A DNA stretch of 64,000 nucleotides from Lewinellaceae bacterium SD302 (GCA_002591745.1 PDLQ01000021.1:39054-103053), one strand, 5' to 3'. Positions 17,037 to 26,865 are shown, numbered from the stretch's first letter. Notes: a model not told the origin generated them from the letters alone. Made by a program: numbers and translations.

Positions 17037-17092
17037 TTTGACTAACAAAGTAGCAATGTTCAATCAGACCACACTGCTACTTTGCCAGCCAT
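17037..17092. repeat. Inverted pair of AAAGTAGCA repeats forming a hairpin
   Basis: Plus copy at 17047-17055 (TTTGACTAAC, core, ATGTT) faces a minus copy at 17075-17083 (GGCTGGC, core, GTGTGG). The arms can pair as a stem with a ~19-nt loop, ending 13 bp before the stop of the minus-strand protease gene. Its left arm shares a 24-bp identical string with the copy at 60607. Confidence 0.85.
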
Positions 17093-17095
17093 AAC

Positions 17096-20000
17096 CTACC
17101 GCTTCACCACGAAGCGCCGGCTCTCCAAAGTTCCGTTCACGCTCAGTAACCTTACGGAATAAACTCCACTGACCAAGCTGCTGCAATCAATGCCATTCGC
17201 CAAATCAAAGCTGGTTTTTTGTTGAGCGACCAAACGACCGGTTGCATCATATAGCTGGTAGCCGATCACCGTTTCCGAAGCCTCGGAAGCCAGGATGCTC
17301 AACCGCTCCGTTACTGGATTGGGATAGAGAGTGTAACCATTGCCATTGCGCCTGATCTTGGCGGATTGAACCGGAGACAGACTGCTGCTACCGTCCGTAT
17401 CCACCTGACGGATGCGGTAGAAGTATTCAAGACCCGGACGTACGTCTTCGTCAATAAACTGGTAATTGCTACCAAACTCGGCTCCGCGAGTGGAAGCTTG
17501 TTGTCCGATCTTGCTGAACTCGCTTTCACCGGCAGCCATGCGCTCGATCTCAAATGCGTCATTGTCTTTTTCACTGGCGGTACTCCAGTCCAGGCGGATA
17601 TCTTTTGTCCGGGCCGTAGCTGAGAAGCCCAGCCATTCCACTGGCAACGGGTCGAAGGTCAGGCAGATTTCTACGGACCAGCTTTGTAGCTGACCACCAT
17701 CCTGGTTGGCATCGTCTACGATCTCCAGTGTCCAGTCACCGGTGACGGTTTCCCCGATGAAGTCCGCCAGGTCATCAATGGGTTGGTAGGTGAAGCCCTG
17801 GCCAAGAGGAACGCAAGGAGCGTCCAACACGCTTTCCGGAGCATTGTCGTCAAAACCAATATTGAAATTATCCGAGTTGCCGCAACGGTCGGAAAACAAC
17901 TCGACTCGGGTGCCAAGAGGAGATATAAGGTGGACATCCAGATCCTCCATCCACGTATGGGTACCGCTCATATTGCTGACCACGACGCTTTCCACTACCT
18001 CCGAGCGCGTGGTAGAAACGATCGAATTATACACAATGCCCTGGCCGTTGGGTGATATGTCGAGCGGTGTATTATTGGTCAGCCCCAGGCAGGTACCGGT
18101 AGTGAAACTACGAGCTGTGGCGAAAGGTCCATCGCAGGGCAGTAGCGCCCGGACACGCCAATAATAGCTTGTCGCCAAATCTAAACTGACGGCTGGTTGG
18201 AAATTCGTGACGATAAGATTCGTATCGATCACGATCTGATTAAAAGCAGCATCGGTGGCTAACTGTAATTGATAATGCGTTACGCCAGAGATCATCGACC
18301 AGTTTAGTACCGGTGAAGTAGATACGTCTAAGGCACCATCGGTCGGCGAGACCAAGCCAACGGTCTCATTACTGGGAAATACGGTTACCAGAATGGGTAA
18401 CTGGAGGAAGTCACTATTGAAATAATTGGACGCGTACACAATTATGGGATAGTCGCCGGGTGAGGTCGTATCCGCAGTGGTTACGGTTATCGTCGAACTG
18501 GTGCCGGCCGGGGGATTGTTTTCGTCGAAGTAGATGGTGTTGGGGTTCCCGTTTTCGTAGGCTGTCCAGTTGAGCGCCACGAGGCCGTCGAAGTTACCGA
18601 TTGCGTTGGTATTGATGGTGAAGACCGCTGTATCGCCCTGACAAACATCAATGCTGACCGGTACGACCTCAAAGCTATAGTTGTCTTCCACCGGCAGAAT
18701 AGAAAAGTCATTGTTCGAGATGTCGTAGAAGACATTATTTGCGCAACGGACCATTACGCGAGCGGTGGTGATCGCGCCGGCCTGTAAAGTGGGTACGGTG
18801 ATGGGGATTGCACCGTTGTTGGCCACGTTTGTTGCCAGGGTAACCGGATAGGTGAAACCACCATCATAAGAAAGCAGTACGTCTACGTTGGCGCAGTTGA
18901 CTGGTTCCTGATCCGTGTTCGCAACATCCCAAATGATGGTTTTCGTTTCGCCTTCGTACCAAATTTGGTCTGGCTCGTTGGGGGCGTTTACTAAGAACGG
19001 ACCGGCTGCGGAAGTTACGGTGATCAGCATGTCGTCCTCATCCGTACAACTGGCGGTATTAAGACTGTTGTCACGTACGGTCACCCGGAAGTCCAGTTCT
19101 CTGGAAACGGAGGATAATCTTTCCCAAGGGTCGATACCATTGGCCACAACGGTGGCCAGATTGGGAAAGAAACGTTGATTACTGGTATTGGGCAGGAGGG
19201 AGCGGAACATCGGACCCTGGAGGTTCGTCGGGTCGGGCGGCATGATTTCGGCCACTTCATTGTTGTACTGTTCCCAGCAATAAGTGAGTACGTCGTCTCC
19301 ATCCTGGTCGGTTCCCGTGGCGGTAAGTACGTAGGGTGTGGAGATCGGAATGAAGTAATCGACCCCGGCGTCTACGGCCGGTGCGTTGTTGGGGTTGGCG
19401 ATAATGGTCGCGCAACCACCGCCGTTGCCATTGACTACAAAATTACTGACCTCGGCCTGGCTGATGGCGTGAAAATAAGCATCGCTGTTACTCTGAACAT
19501 TCGGGTTGCAAATACCGGCGTATCCCATGATGGTAGAGGCACTACCCGGCTCGAAGGAAGCCGATGAACGATTACAGCTATTGTTCTGAGTATGGTTGCC
19601 GCCAAATTGGTGACCCACCTCGTGAGCCACGTAGTCAATCCAGAAAGGATCGTTGGTGGGGTTGCCACTGCCCGTGACACCGCTGGCCTTTCCACCGCCG
19701 CAAACGACCCTCAGGCCGGCCAGGCCGCCACTATTAGTGCCATAAACGTGTCCGATGTCATAGTTGGCCGAACCGATGTTAGCGTTGAGGTCCGGGCCGA
19801 CTTCGTCGATCATTTCTCCCGGGTTGCCATTGGTATAGGGATCGGTGGCCGGGTTGTAGTAGAAGACCTCGTCGGCCTCGTCGACCAGGATCAGTCGAAT
19901 GGTAAAGTCAATTTCATAAACATCATTGAGCCGGTTGACCGAAGTCATGACCTCGGACAGTACCAGGCCGGACTGAGCCGCACTGGTGGCCCCGTGATAG

Positions 20001-20644
20001 TTGCTGTACTCGGCGGCGCAGGCGATAGCGATACGGTAGCTACGAAACTGGCAGTCGCCGGCCTTTGCCAGGCCATTTAGACCGATATTCAGTTTTTGAT
20101 CCCCTCCGGCCTTGACACCACATTCGTAAGTATCTGCGGGGGCGGGGTAGTCACTTTTGTAATAACTCAGGTAGTGTTCGGTATCACCCTTGGCGTAGGG
20201 GTCGATGAAGGCGGTGCCTTCGGGAAGAGTGAGGACGGCGCGGAAACCCGCCAGGGTCCAGTCCAGTCGAATGCGTTGACCCGGATCGTCGACTCCACGG
20301 CCGTAGTAGGCACGTAAGGTGGGGTGTTTGGCCTGGATACCGGCTTCCATTAATTCGTAGCGGACGATGCGGAATTCAGTCGTTTGGCCGTTTGGCAAAG
20401 GGACGGAGAGAATGGCTCTTTCGTCAATCGAAGGGTAGCTGCTTTCCAGCGGAGCTGAGGCCAGAATGTCTTGCAGTCGATCGGTGTCGAGTGAAAACGC
20501 GGATGATTTGGTGGGCAAGATAAGCCGCTCTCCCGCAGGGCTAATGTCTGCTTCGTTGATGTTGCTCCAGTAGTCTCCCGCTTGGGCCTGGAGTTGAAAG
20601 AGAAAGAAAATAAAACTAGGTAAGAATAGTAGTTGCTTCAGCAT
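17096..20644 (-). CDS. Secreted reprolysin-type (M12B-like) metalloprotease with P-domain and T9SS tail
   Basis: 1182 residues with signal peptide and pro-region. The zinc site HEVGHQFGGNH (His341, Glu342, His345, His351) and the following Met-turn (STIMGYAGIC) identify a metzincin of the reprolysin type common in Bacteroidota. Ig/FN3-like domains follow (ELVSPTDGALDVSTSPVLNW-type near 770-860). A proprotein-convertase P-domain at ~885-1010 is marked by WMEDLDVHLISPLGTRVELF and GDWTLEIVDDANQDGG. Then come the VEWLGFSATA beta domain and a sorting domain (TLYPNPVTERL). By family it would degrade extracellular proteins after T9SS export. The gene is divergent from the PKD-protein gene at 20870. 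Confidence 0.93.
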   Translation of the reverse strand: MLKQLLFLPSFIFFLFQLQAQAGDYWSNINEADISPAGERLILPTKSSAFSLDTDRLQDILASAPLESSYPSIDERAILSVPLPNGQTTEFRIVRYELMEAGIQAKHPTLRAYYGRGVDDPGQRIRLDWTLAGFRAVLTLPEGTAFIDPYAKGDTEHYLSYYKSDYPAPADTYECGVKAGGDQKLNIGLNGLAKAGDCQFRSYRIAIACAAEYSNYHGATSAAQSGLVLSEVMTSVNRLNDVYEIDFTIRLILVDEADEVFYYNPATDPYTNGNPGEMIDEVGPDLNANIGSANYDIGHVYGTNSGGLAGLRVVCGGGKASGVTGSGNPTNDPFWIDYVAHEVGHQFGGNHTQNNSCNRSSASFEPGSASTIMGYAGICNPNVQSNSDAYFHAISQAEVSNFVVNGNGGGCATIIANPNNAPAVDAGVDYFIPISTPYVLTATGTDQDGDDVLTYCWEQYNNEVAEIMPPDPTNLQGPMFRSLLPNTSNQRFFPNLATVVANGIDPWERLSSVSRELDFRVTVRDNSLNTASCTDEDDMLITVTSAAGPFLVNAPNEPDQIWYEGETKTIIWDVANTDQEPVNCANVDVLLSYDGGFTYPVTLATNVANNGAIPITVPTLQAGAITTARVMVRCANNVFYDISNNDFSILPVEDNYSFEVVPVSIDVCQGDTAVFTINTNAIGNFDGLVALNWTAYENGNPNTIYFDENNPPAGTSSTITVTTADTTSPGDYPIIVYASNYFNSDFLQLPILVTVFPSNETVGLVSPTDGALDVSTSPVLNWSMISGVTHYQLQLATDAAFNQIVIDTNLIVTNFQPAVSLDLATSYYWRVRALLPCDGPFATARSFTTGTCLGLTNNTPLDISPNGQGIVYNSIVSTTRSEVVESVVVSNMSGTHTWMEDLDVHLISPLGTRVELFSDRCGNSDNFNIGFDDNAPESVLDAPCVPLGQGFTYQPIDDLADFIGETVTGDWTLEIVDDANQDGGQLQSWSVEICLTFDPLPVEWLGFSATARTKDIRLDWSTASEKDNDAFEIERMAAGESEFSKIGQQASTRGAEFGSNYQFIDEDVRPGLEYFYRIRQVDTDGSSSLSPVQSAKIRRNGNGYTLYPNPVTERLSILASEASETVIGYQLYDATGRLVAQQKTSFDLANGIDCSSLVSGVYSVRLLSVNGTLESRRFVVKR

Positions 20645-20693
20645 GTCGTCCGGTTTTAAAGTCGAGCAAGTAAAGTACGGTATCGCCCAATAA

Positions 20694-20716
20694 ACCTTGC
20701 TACTTTGCTAGCCAAA
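20694..20716 (-). repeat. Dispersed AAAGTAGCA repeat
   Basis: Core at 20698-20706 on the minus strand (TTTTGGCTAGC, core, AGGTTT). It lies between two divergent start codons, 54 bp upstream of the metalloprotease start. Confidence 0.85.
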
Positions 20717-20838
20717 ATAGAGATATTAGTACTATTCAGGGCAGTAGCTAAAGCCTGAATCAGTCAGCCAGTTTAGACCAATAGCGACGTACACCAACAA
20801 TTGACTAATAAATACATTTCGTATCAAACATTACTGCT

Positions 20839-20846
20839 TACTTTTG
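20839..20846 (+). promoter_or_regulatory. Putative -7 promoter element (TACTTTTG)
   Basis: Exact TAnnTTTG match 24 bp before the ATG at 20870. Confidence 0.4.
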
Positions 20847-20869
20847 ATGTCCACTAAAACACAAAACCC

Positions 20870-23545
20870 ATGCTGAAGCCGATGTTTACCAGGCTAGCCC
20901 TTGCCATAGCGCTTGTCCTATCCCTTAGCGTGTCTTTGACGGCACAGGGGAAATCCATAAAAATTCCGACCAGCGCGGAAAACGCCGTTGTCGCCGCCGA
21001 AACCCGGGAGGGACGCAGCGGAGCCGGAAAAATGATCGACCCTAAAGAATTTCTCCAGTCCGGAGAGCGCTGGAATATTCGTCTTACCCAGTTGCTGAGC
21101 GTAGAAAACGCGGGACAGACGAACCAGAGTGCCACCACTCCGGAACTGTTGGAGCAAAAAAGACAATTTACCCCCGTAGATGGCCCGGAGGTGGAATTGG
21201 CCGAAGAAAGCCAGATTGTTCAATTGCAGGTTCAGGACAATTTCGTCGGCAATACCCACAGCGGCTCGACGCCACCGGACAACAGTATTGCAGTTTCCGA
21301 CATCGGTAAGCTGGTTTCCGTGACTAATTCTACGCTACGCTTTATGGACTCGGACGGAACGGTGAACCTCCAGACAAGTTTTGGGGATTACTTGAGTTTC
21401 CTGGGGCTCAACGGCTTCTACTTCGACCCCAAGGTCATCTTTGACCCGGTTACGAAGAAATACATAATGGTGGTGATCAGCGGCTCTTCTCCACCCAACA
21501 ACCTGGCCATAGGGTTTTCTACTACGAATGACCCGATGGACCCCTGGTTCTTCTATGCCTTTGATGGCGCGCCCGATGGGGCTAACGCCTGGTTCGATTA
21601 CCCGAATATGGCTATCTCCGAACAGGACTTTTACCTTTCCGGCAATCTGTTCAGCAACCAGAGTGGCTTCCAGCAAGTGAGCATCTACCAAATGCGTAAG
21701 GAACAGGGCCACGCCGGAGAGGAGATCGACTTTGTCTTTTACTCCGAAGTGACCGACGCCGACGGCTTCGAGGATTTCAATGTCGTACCGGTTAGCTACG
21801 GCTACGATGGAGCCACCACGCCGGGCGTCTTTATGGCCAGTACCAATTCCTTCGGTGGTAACGATGCCCAGGTGTACTTTACGACAGACAGCGTAGGGGG
21901 TAACCCCGAATTAATGGTGTATGACGTGAGCCTGCCCGGTTACTTCCCCACCTCCAATGCTCTGATGTTAAACAGCAATAAGGTCTTACGGACCAACGAT
22001 ACCCGGCTGCTTTCCGGCTACTGGGCGAATGACATTCTCCACTTCGTGATGAATTCCTCAGGAAACAGCACTCCCTGGACGAGAATATACTACGGAAAAA
22101 TCAACACTGGTAACCAGACCGGTACGGCTGGAACTTACGGACTGGATGGCTTCGATTACGCCTATCCGACGATTCAGCCCATCGGTGACAATCCGTCTTT
22201 CGCCGAAAACGTCATCGGCTTCTGCCGTAGTGGAGAATCGATCTACCCCGAATACCGGGTCTTGAGCGTAGATCAGAACAACGTCTGGAACGTTTCCCAA
22301 CTGATTAAAGAAGGAGATAATTCAGTGGCCTTCCTGAACGATAACGTCGAAAGATGGGGGGATTATACGGGGATTACCCGTCAATTTTCGGCTCCGGAGC
22401 CTACGATCTACCTGGCCGGAAACTATGGTAGCCCCTCTCAGGTAATGGATACCTGGATTGGCCGCGTAGGCATCGCAGAGCCAGCCGCTCCCGAGGTTGA
22501 TTTTATGGCTGAGTTCACCCAGGTATTCGAGGGAGACGAAGTAAGATTCTTCGACCAGACCCTTAACCTGCCCGATAGCTGGTCCTGGAGTTTTCCCGGC
22601 GGCGTACCGTCTACGTCTACGCAGCAGTATCCGGAAGTGACCTACAATACCGAAGGGGTTTACGAAGTCAGCCTGACGGCAACCAATGAGTTGGGACAGG
22701 GGACGGAAACCAAAACGGGCTACATCACCGTAATCGCTCCGGGTATTGCCCCCACAGCCGATTTCGAAGCCAGTGCTACGACCATTATGGTGGGGGAAAG
22801 TATTGACTATACCGATGCTTCTCTGGGCGATCCTGATACCTGGGATTGGGACTTCCAGGGTGGCTCCCCGGATGAGTCCGCTGAACCCAGCCCTACGGTT
22901 ACTTATAACGAGGCTGGAACCTACCGGGTAATCCTGCAAGTGGCCAATTTCTTCGGTCAGGATTCCGAAGTGCGCCTCAATTATATCGAGGTGCTGGGAG
23001 AAGGCAGCGCCCCCGAAGCCGCTTTTACCGCCGATGCTTTGGAGATCGAAGAAGGGCAGAACGTTAACTTTACCGATCAAAGCACCAACGAGCCCGAGGC
23101 TTGGGCCTGGACGTTTGACGGTGGCTTACCCCTGACTTCCGACGATCAAAACCCTACGGTTCTCTATAACGACCAGGGCATTTACGACGTCAGTTTGACG
23201 GCTTCCAATGAATTTGGAGAGAATACGTTCAGTCAGGAAGCTTACATCTCCGTAGGCGTTACCTCCGTTATTGAAAGCGACGTACTGGGTTCCTTCAGCC
23301 TTTCCCCTAACCCGGTGACTGCCGGTGGTGAGTTACGTGCTACCTTTACCTTGGAAGAGCGTACCGAGTTGGAATTCTACGTGGTCAACGCTGCGGGCCA
23401 GGTCGTTCGCCAGTTGGCGCGGCACAGTATCAAGGCCGGCGTTAACGAGCTTTCCTTCTCCACGCGTTACCTCCCGAGCGGCAGCTACTATTTTGTCGTT
23501 CAAGGCAATGGTGATCTGCACAGCGAGCCCTTCGTGGTACGTTAG
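20870..23545 (+). CDS. Secreted PKD-repeat protein with T9SS sorting domain (paralogue A)
   Basis: 891 residues. After the signal peptide (to LTAQG), residues ~110-540 are a conserved region with repeated motifs such as PPDNSIAVSD, LVSVTNSTLRFMDSDG, YFDPKVIFDP, GFSTTNDPMDPW and ERWGDYTGITR, resembling a beta-propeller. Three PKD domains follow (SWSWSFPGG, TWDWDFQGG and AWAWTFDGG cores), then a sorting domain (FSLSPNPVTAGG). The N-terminal region and the whole layout match the protein at 26959-30456, which has six PKD domains, so the two arose by duplication. No catalytic motif is visible; a surface-binding or polymer-binding role is inferred. Confidence 0.88.
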   Translation: MLKPMFTRLALAIALVLSLSVSLTAQGKSIKIPTSAENAVVAAETREGRSGAGKMIDPKEFLQSGERWNIRLTQLLSVENAGQTNQSATTPELLEQKRQFTPVDGPEVELAEESQIVQLQVQDNFVGNTHSGSTPPDNSIAVSDIGKLVSVTNSTLRFMDSDGTVNLQTSFGDYLSFLGLNGFYFDPKVIFDPVTKKYIMVVISGSSPPNNLAIGFSTTNDPMDPWFFYAFDGAPDGANAWFDYPNMAISEQDFYLSGNLFSNQSGFQQVSIYQMRKEQGHAGEEIDFVFYSEVTDADGFEDFNVVPVSYGYDGATTPGVFMASTNSFGGNDAQVYFTTDSVGGNPELMVYDVSLPGYFPTSNALMLNSNKVLRTNDTRLLSGYWANDILHFVMNSSGNSTPWTRIYYGKINTGNQTGTAGTYGLDGFDYAYPTIQPIGDNPSFAENVIGFCRSGESIYPEYRVLSVDQNNVWNVSQLIKEGDNSVAFLNDNVERWGDYTGITRQFSAPEPTIYLAGNYGSPSQVMDTWIGRVGIAEPAAPEVDFMAEFTQVFEGDEVRFFDQTLNLPDSWSWSFPGGVPSTSTQQYPEVTYNTEGVYEVSLTATNELGQGTETKTGYITVIAPGIAPTADFEASATTIMVGESIDYTDASLGDPDTWDWDFQGGSPDESAEPSPTVTYNEAGTYRVILQVANFFGQDSEVRLNYIEVLGEGSAPEAAFTADALEIEEGQNVNFTDQSTNEPEAWAWTFDGGLPLTSDDQNPTVLYNDQGIYDVSLTASNEFGENTFSQEAYISVGVTSVIESDVLGSFSLSPNPVTAGGELRATFTLEERTELEFYVVNAAGQVVRQLARHSIKAGVNELSFSTRYLPSGSYYFVVQGNGDLHSEPFVVR

Positions 23546-23614
23546 ACTTGAAGTCGTCTGCATACTCGACAATACAGAAGGAAGTAGCTTGGTGACTTCT
23601 TGAAGATTGAATCC

Positions 23615-23656
23615 AAAATACGCGAATGCCTTCAGGGGTGTTCGCGTATTTTTTTG
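23615..23656 (+). terminator. Rho-independent terminator
   Basis: AATACGCGAA (23617-23626) pairs perfectly with TTCGCGTATT (23641-23650), followed by a T-run. It lies 70 bp after the stop of the PKD protein gene. Confidence 0.85.
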
Positions 23657-23674
23657 GCTTCAAAGTAGCAATGT
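23650..23674 (+). repeat. Dispersed AAAGTAGCA repeat
   Basis: Core at 23662-23670 (TTTTTTTGGCTTC, core, ATGT). Its T-tract is the T-run of the terminator just upstream. Lies between convergent genes. Confidence 0.85.
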
Positions 23675-23726
23675 CGTCTGCCCACTCGACGAGGTAGGAG
23701 GAGGTGGCCTGACGACTGTTATTCAA

Positions 23727-25532
23727 TCACCGTCGCTGAAAAACAGCTACCCAATCCACTCCCTTTTCGGGCAGGTCGAAAACAGTCTGATTACCACCCC
23801 TGGCCTCCAGCCCCGATGAGATCATCGCGCCTCCGTTTTTAGCGTCGAACCAGGAGAAGTCGAAAGTTGCCTCCTGGTCACGCAAGTCGATGCGAAGCTG
23901 TTGATTAAAGGGAACATAGACAGCGTAGATTTCTCCTTCTTTACCCAGGCAGTAGGTACCTGGGTTGACAATACCGTCCATTGGCTCCATTTCGTAAAAG
24001 GGCAAATGGTCCTGAAAAAATTGAATGGCGTGTCCACTCCAGCGCCAGGCCTGGTCGTATTTGGTCCAGTCTTCGGTAGTCAGGTCATTCTGTTCCTGGA
24101 AAGCCCCGAAGTACCATTCTGCTCCCGCGCCTCCGGCCATAAGGTTGGCCCAGAGTACGTGGGCGCGTACGCTGTCCTGATTGTTCATGTCCGCGCGGTC
24201 ATCGGGGTCGAGCCCGCGCCACCAGGGACCGATCTCATCGATGGTGACCATCCAGGAGCTACCCACCTGGTCGGTAGTATCCCGCCAATAGCGGGTCTCT
24301 TCGTGGCCGTGAACGGGTTGGTCGATTTGTACGGAGAGCCCATCCAGGCCACGGGCCCCGACCAGTTTGCCGAATACTTCCCGCCTTTGTTTACGGTTGG
24401 GATGAGTGTGTACGCTGACGTAGTTGCGGTAAGGATCGTTGTCTTCCAGCCAGGCGGCGATGTTTTTTTGTTGTTCGGTGGTGAGTGGATTCTCCGACCA
24501 CTCGTTAGGCCCGTTCTCCTCGCCCAGGTTCCAGTTGACGGCCCGGTGGTGGCCAAATCGGGCAATCAGCTCGCGGAGATAGAGCTTGCGTTCCGGCCCG
24601 AGATCACCGCCGTCGAGGAGTGTTTCATTTTCAGTTTCTCCCAGCACGAAATGAAGCATCATCCCCAGCTGGTCGTCGGCGTGATCGAAGACTTTTTCCC
24701 ACTGGGCCAGTTTGCTGACGTCGAAGCGTAGTCGGTCTTCGTGGTTCAGGTAGGGCCAGACGTCCTTGCCGTCTCCGTTGATGTTCATGGCCAGAAAGTA
24801 AAAGGAGTTGATCCCCCGCTCGGCGATGTAATTCAGGGCGCCGATCATTCCTTTGCCCTTGCCGTTCTGCCAGTCGGCGTCGCCGGGCTTCCAGTCTTTT
24901 TCGTGAACCTCGTAGCGGTGGAGGAAATCCTGACTGGTTTTGGATTCACCGTCTCTGGCGGCGGCTTCGTAACGGTAGGTGCCGTCAAAACCCGCGTAGG
25001 CCAGAAAGTTTTCCGGACTGTCTGCACCGGCCTTGAGGAAGTAAGTAGAGTCCTGGGCCCATTGCAGATAACGAGGGTGGCGACCCACCAGTAAACGTCC
25101 TTTTTCACCGTCCAGGGGCTTGGTGACGAAAATGCCACTATTGATACCTGCCACTACTTTTCCCGTTGTGGGGGCGTAAACAACTCCCGATCCGCTACGC
25201 AATTCTCCGGAGTAAGTCCAAATACCCTGGGTGGGCGGCCGGAAGCGGACCCGCCAAACATTTCCGGCTCCCGCACTGGTTTCAGCCGCTTGGCCGTCGG
25301 CAGCAAAAAAGCCCGGAATAGTGATGCTGCGCTCGCCCTGGGTGAAAGTGAAATCGACCCGAAAATCGGTGAAGGGATTGATGGAGTCGGTTTCCGTTAC
25401 TTCGGGGCCGGTAAGGTCTATCTCTACTTCAGACCACTGAGGATGGGTAGGGTAGCCGTTTGGATTGGGAGAGGACGCGCAGCCACAGACCGCGAACAGG
25501 AAGAGAAAACAGATAGATTGCTTGATTGGCAT
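23727..25532 (-). CDS. DUF5060-containing glycoside-hydrolase-like lipoprotein
   Basis: 601 residues. The signal peptide ends in a lipobox (FAVCGC), so it is lipid-anchored. The N-terminal ~100 residues match the DUF5060 beta-sandwich (WSEVEIDLTGPEV ... NPFTDFRVDFTF ... GFFAADG ... WRVRFRPPTQGIWTYS). The rest looks like a TIM-barrel glycosidase: DKGRLLVG-type strand, YFLKAGADSPENFLAY, NGKGKGMIGALNYIAERGINSFYFL, FVLGETENE and AVNWNLGEENGPNEW, whose Glu residues are candidate catalytic acids. By family it would attack plant or algal polysaccharides at the cell surface. The gene converges with the PKD gene. Confidence 0.85.
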   Translation of the reverse strand: MPIKQSICFLFLFAVCGCASSPNPNGYPTHPQWSEVEIDLTGPEVTETDSINPFTDFRVDFTFTQGERSITIPGFFAADGQAAETSAGAGNVWRVRFRPPTQGIWTYSGELRSGSGVVYAPTTGKVVAGINSGIFVTKPLDGEKGRLLVGRHPRYLQWAQDSTYFLKAGADSPENFLAYAGFDGTYRYEAAARDGESKTSQDFLHRYEVHEKDWKPGDADWQNGKGKGMIGALNYIAERGINSFYFLAMNINGDGKDVWPYLNHEDRLRFDVSKLAQWEKVFDHADDQLGMMLHFVLGETENETLLDGGDLGPERKLYLRELIARFGHHRAVNWNLGEENGPNEWSENPLTTEQQKNIAAWLEDNDPYRNYVSVHTHPNRKQRREVFGKLVGARGLDGLSVQIDQPVHGHEETRYWRDTTDQVGSSWMVTIDEIGPWWRGLDPDDRADMNNQDSVRAHVLWANLMAGGAGAEWYFGAFQEQNDLTTEDWTKYDQAWRWSGHAIQFFQDHLPFYEMEPMDGIVNPGTYCLGKEGEIYAVYVPFNQQLRIDLRDQEATFDFSWFDAKNGGAMISSGLEARGGNQTVFDLPEKGVDWVAVFQRR

Positions 25533-25703
25533 GATCAGATGAAGTTGGTGGTTAAGAGCATATTAGAAGGTCTAATTCCGACCCTATTTGGGTCCTTTTC
25601 TATCCTGACCGTGTTCGTGAAATCCTCAAGATCGGCCAGGAACCAGAAATCCTAACACATTCTGAAGGCTCGACCGAAAGATAGTCGTTCCCGGCTTTAG
25701 TAA

Positions 25704-25719
25704 AACATTGCTACTTTAT
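25704..25719 (-). repeat. Dispersed AAAGTAGCA repeat
   Basis: Core at 25709-25717 on the minus strand, followed by ATGTTTTA; the T-tract flank is absent. On the plus strand it runs directly into a TATCTTCG box (25717-25724) that may be the -7 element of the next gene. Confidence 0.75.
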
Positions 25720-25758
25720 CTTCGGTGATCGTCCTTTCCGTCCTCAAAGTTGATAGCC

Positions 25759-26865
25759 ATGAAAAATTACTTGCCACTAATCTTGCTTCTCTGTCTGAGT
25801 ATAGTGGGATGTGACCGGTCCCGTCCGGAAACATTTTCCGCAAAACCGTTGCCGTCGCCAGTATTTCCGCAAGCCGAGTGGCAATTAAAACAACCCGCCG
25901 AATTGGGTGTCAATGATTCAATTTTACAGGAAGCTATGCGGTTTCTGGCTGGCCATTGCAAGGAGGACGGCCTGGAAGAAACAATGGTGATTCGCAACGG
26001 CTACCTGATTTTTGCCGGGGACAGTATTGACAAGGTGCACGATATCTGGTCCTGTACCAAGTCTTTCACAAGTGCCGCAGCGGGGATGCTGGCCGCCGAA
26101 GGAAAACTGCAACTGGATGACTACGCGGCGGATTACGAGGAGCTACTGACAGAAAAGTATCCGAAGGTGACCATCCGTCACTTTCTGACCATGACCAACG
26201 GGTACAACGCCGAAGGGCAAAGCCGCTGGAATGAGCCGAGCGAAGACTGGAGCCATACTCCCTACGTGCCGGCGAATCCACTTTTTGAACCGGGCACAGC
26301 CTATACCTACTGGGATGAGGCGATGATCATGTTCGGCCGGGTGTTGACCCGGGCTGCCGGTGAGTCCCTGAACGATTACCTGAGGCCAAGATTATTTGAT
26401 CCCATCGGAATAGAGCCCCGTGCATGGTGGGGAGAAGGGATGATTAACGATAGCACCAAGATTAATTTCGGGGGCACCGGACTGAGGATGTCTGCTTCCG
26501 AACATTCACGCTTCGGGCTGCTGATGCTTAACCAGGGTAACTGGGAAGGACAACAATTACTGGATGCTACCTTCGTGGCCGCTGCAATATCCAACCAGGT
26601 GCCGGGTAGTATGGTGATCGGTGACACCGACCGAAAAAGCACCGGCGGGCGCGGCATTTATGGCTACAATTGGTGGGTGATCAATGAGGGCACTGACGCG
26701 CCGGTAGCTGCGGCTTTTACCAGTGGGCTGAACCACAACGTTTGCCTGGTCGTACCGGCCTGGAAGATGGTGATCGTGCGGATGGGAATGGACGGTAACC
26801 CGGAGGCGGGGAAGCATTTTGTGTATTCGGAACTGTTGAAGCGCCTGGAACAGGGGATTGAATAA
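25759..26865 (+). CDS. Beta-lactamase-family serine hydrolase, lipoprotein
   Basis: 368 residues from the ATG at 25759, which gives a lipoprotein signal (LPLILLLCLSIVGC, Cys18). The frame could start at a TTG three codons earlier, but the ATG is better. The active-site motif is SCTKSFTS (S-x-x-K) within DIWSCTKS; the usual Tyr motif appears as YTYWDEA rather than YxN. RHFLTMTNGY and the WWVINEG region fit the class C/6-aminohexanoate-dimer-hydrolase-like branch. It is likely an esterase or amidase in the periplasm. It is divergent from the DUF5060 lipoprotein gene, so the two may share regulation. Confidence 0.85.
   Translation: MKNYLPLILLLCLSIVGCDRSRPETFSAKPLPSPVFPQAEWQLKQPAELGVNDSILQEAMRFLAGHCKEDGLEETMVIRNGYLIFAGDSIDKVHDIWSCTKSFTSAAAGMLAAEGKLQLDDYAADYEELLTEKYPKVTIRHFLTMTNGYNAEGQSRWNEPSEDWSHTPYVPANPLFEPGTAYTYWDEAMIMFGRVLTRAAGESLNDYLRPRLFDPIGIEPRAWWGEGMINDSTKINFGGTGLRMSASEHSRFGLLMLNQGNWEGQQLLDATFVAAAISNQVPGSMVIGDTDRKSTGGRGIYGYNWWVINEGTDAPVAAAFTSGLNHNVCLVVPAWKMVIVRMGMDGNPEAGKHFVYSELLKRLEQGIE

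Larger units (their letters stand above)
23550..23725. repeat. Pair of degenerate ~60-bp direct repeats around a terminator
   Basis: Copy 1 (about 23552-23612) and copy 2 (about 23673-23725) both read GTCGTCTGC, two or three bases, ACTCGAC, a purine-rich GGAGG/AGAAGGA stretch, GGTGRC/CTGACGACT, then ATTCAAT/ATTGAAT. Identity is roughly three quarters by eye. Between them lie a terminator and one AAAGTAGCA copy. Confidence 0.5.
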
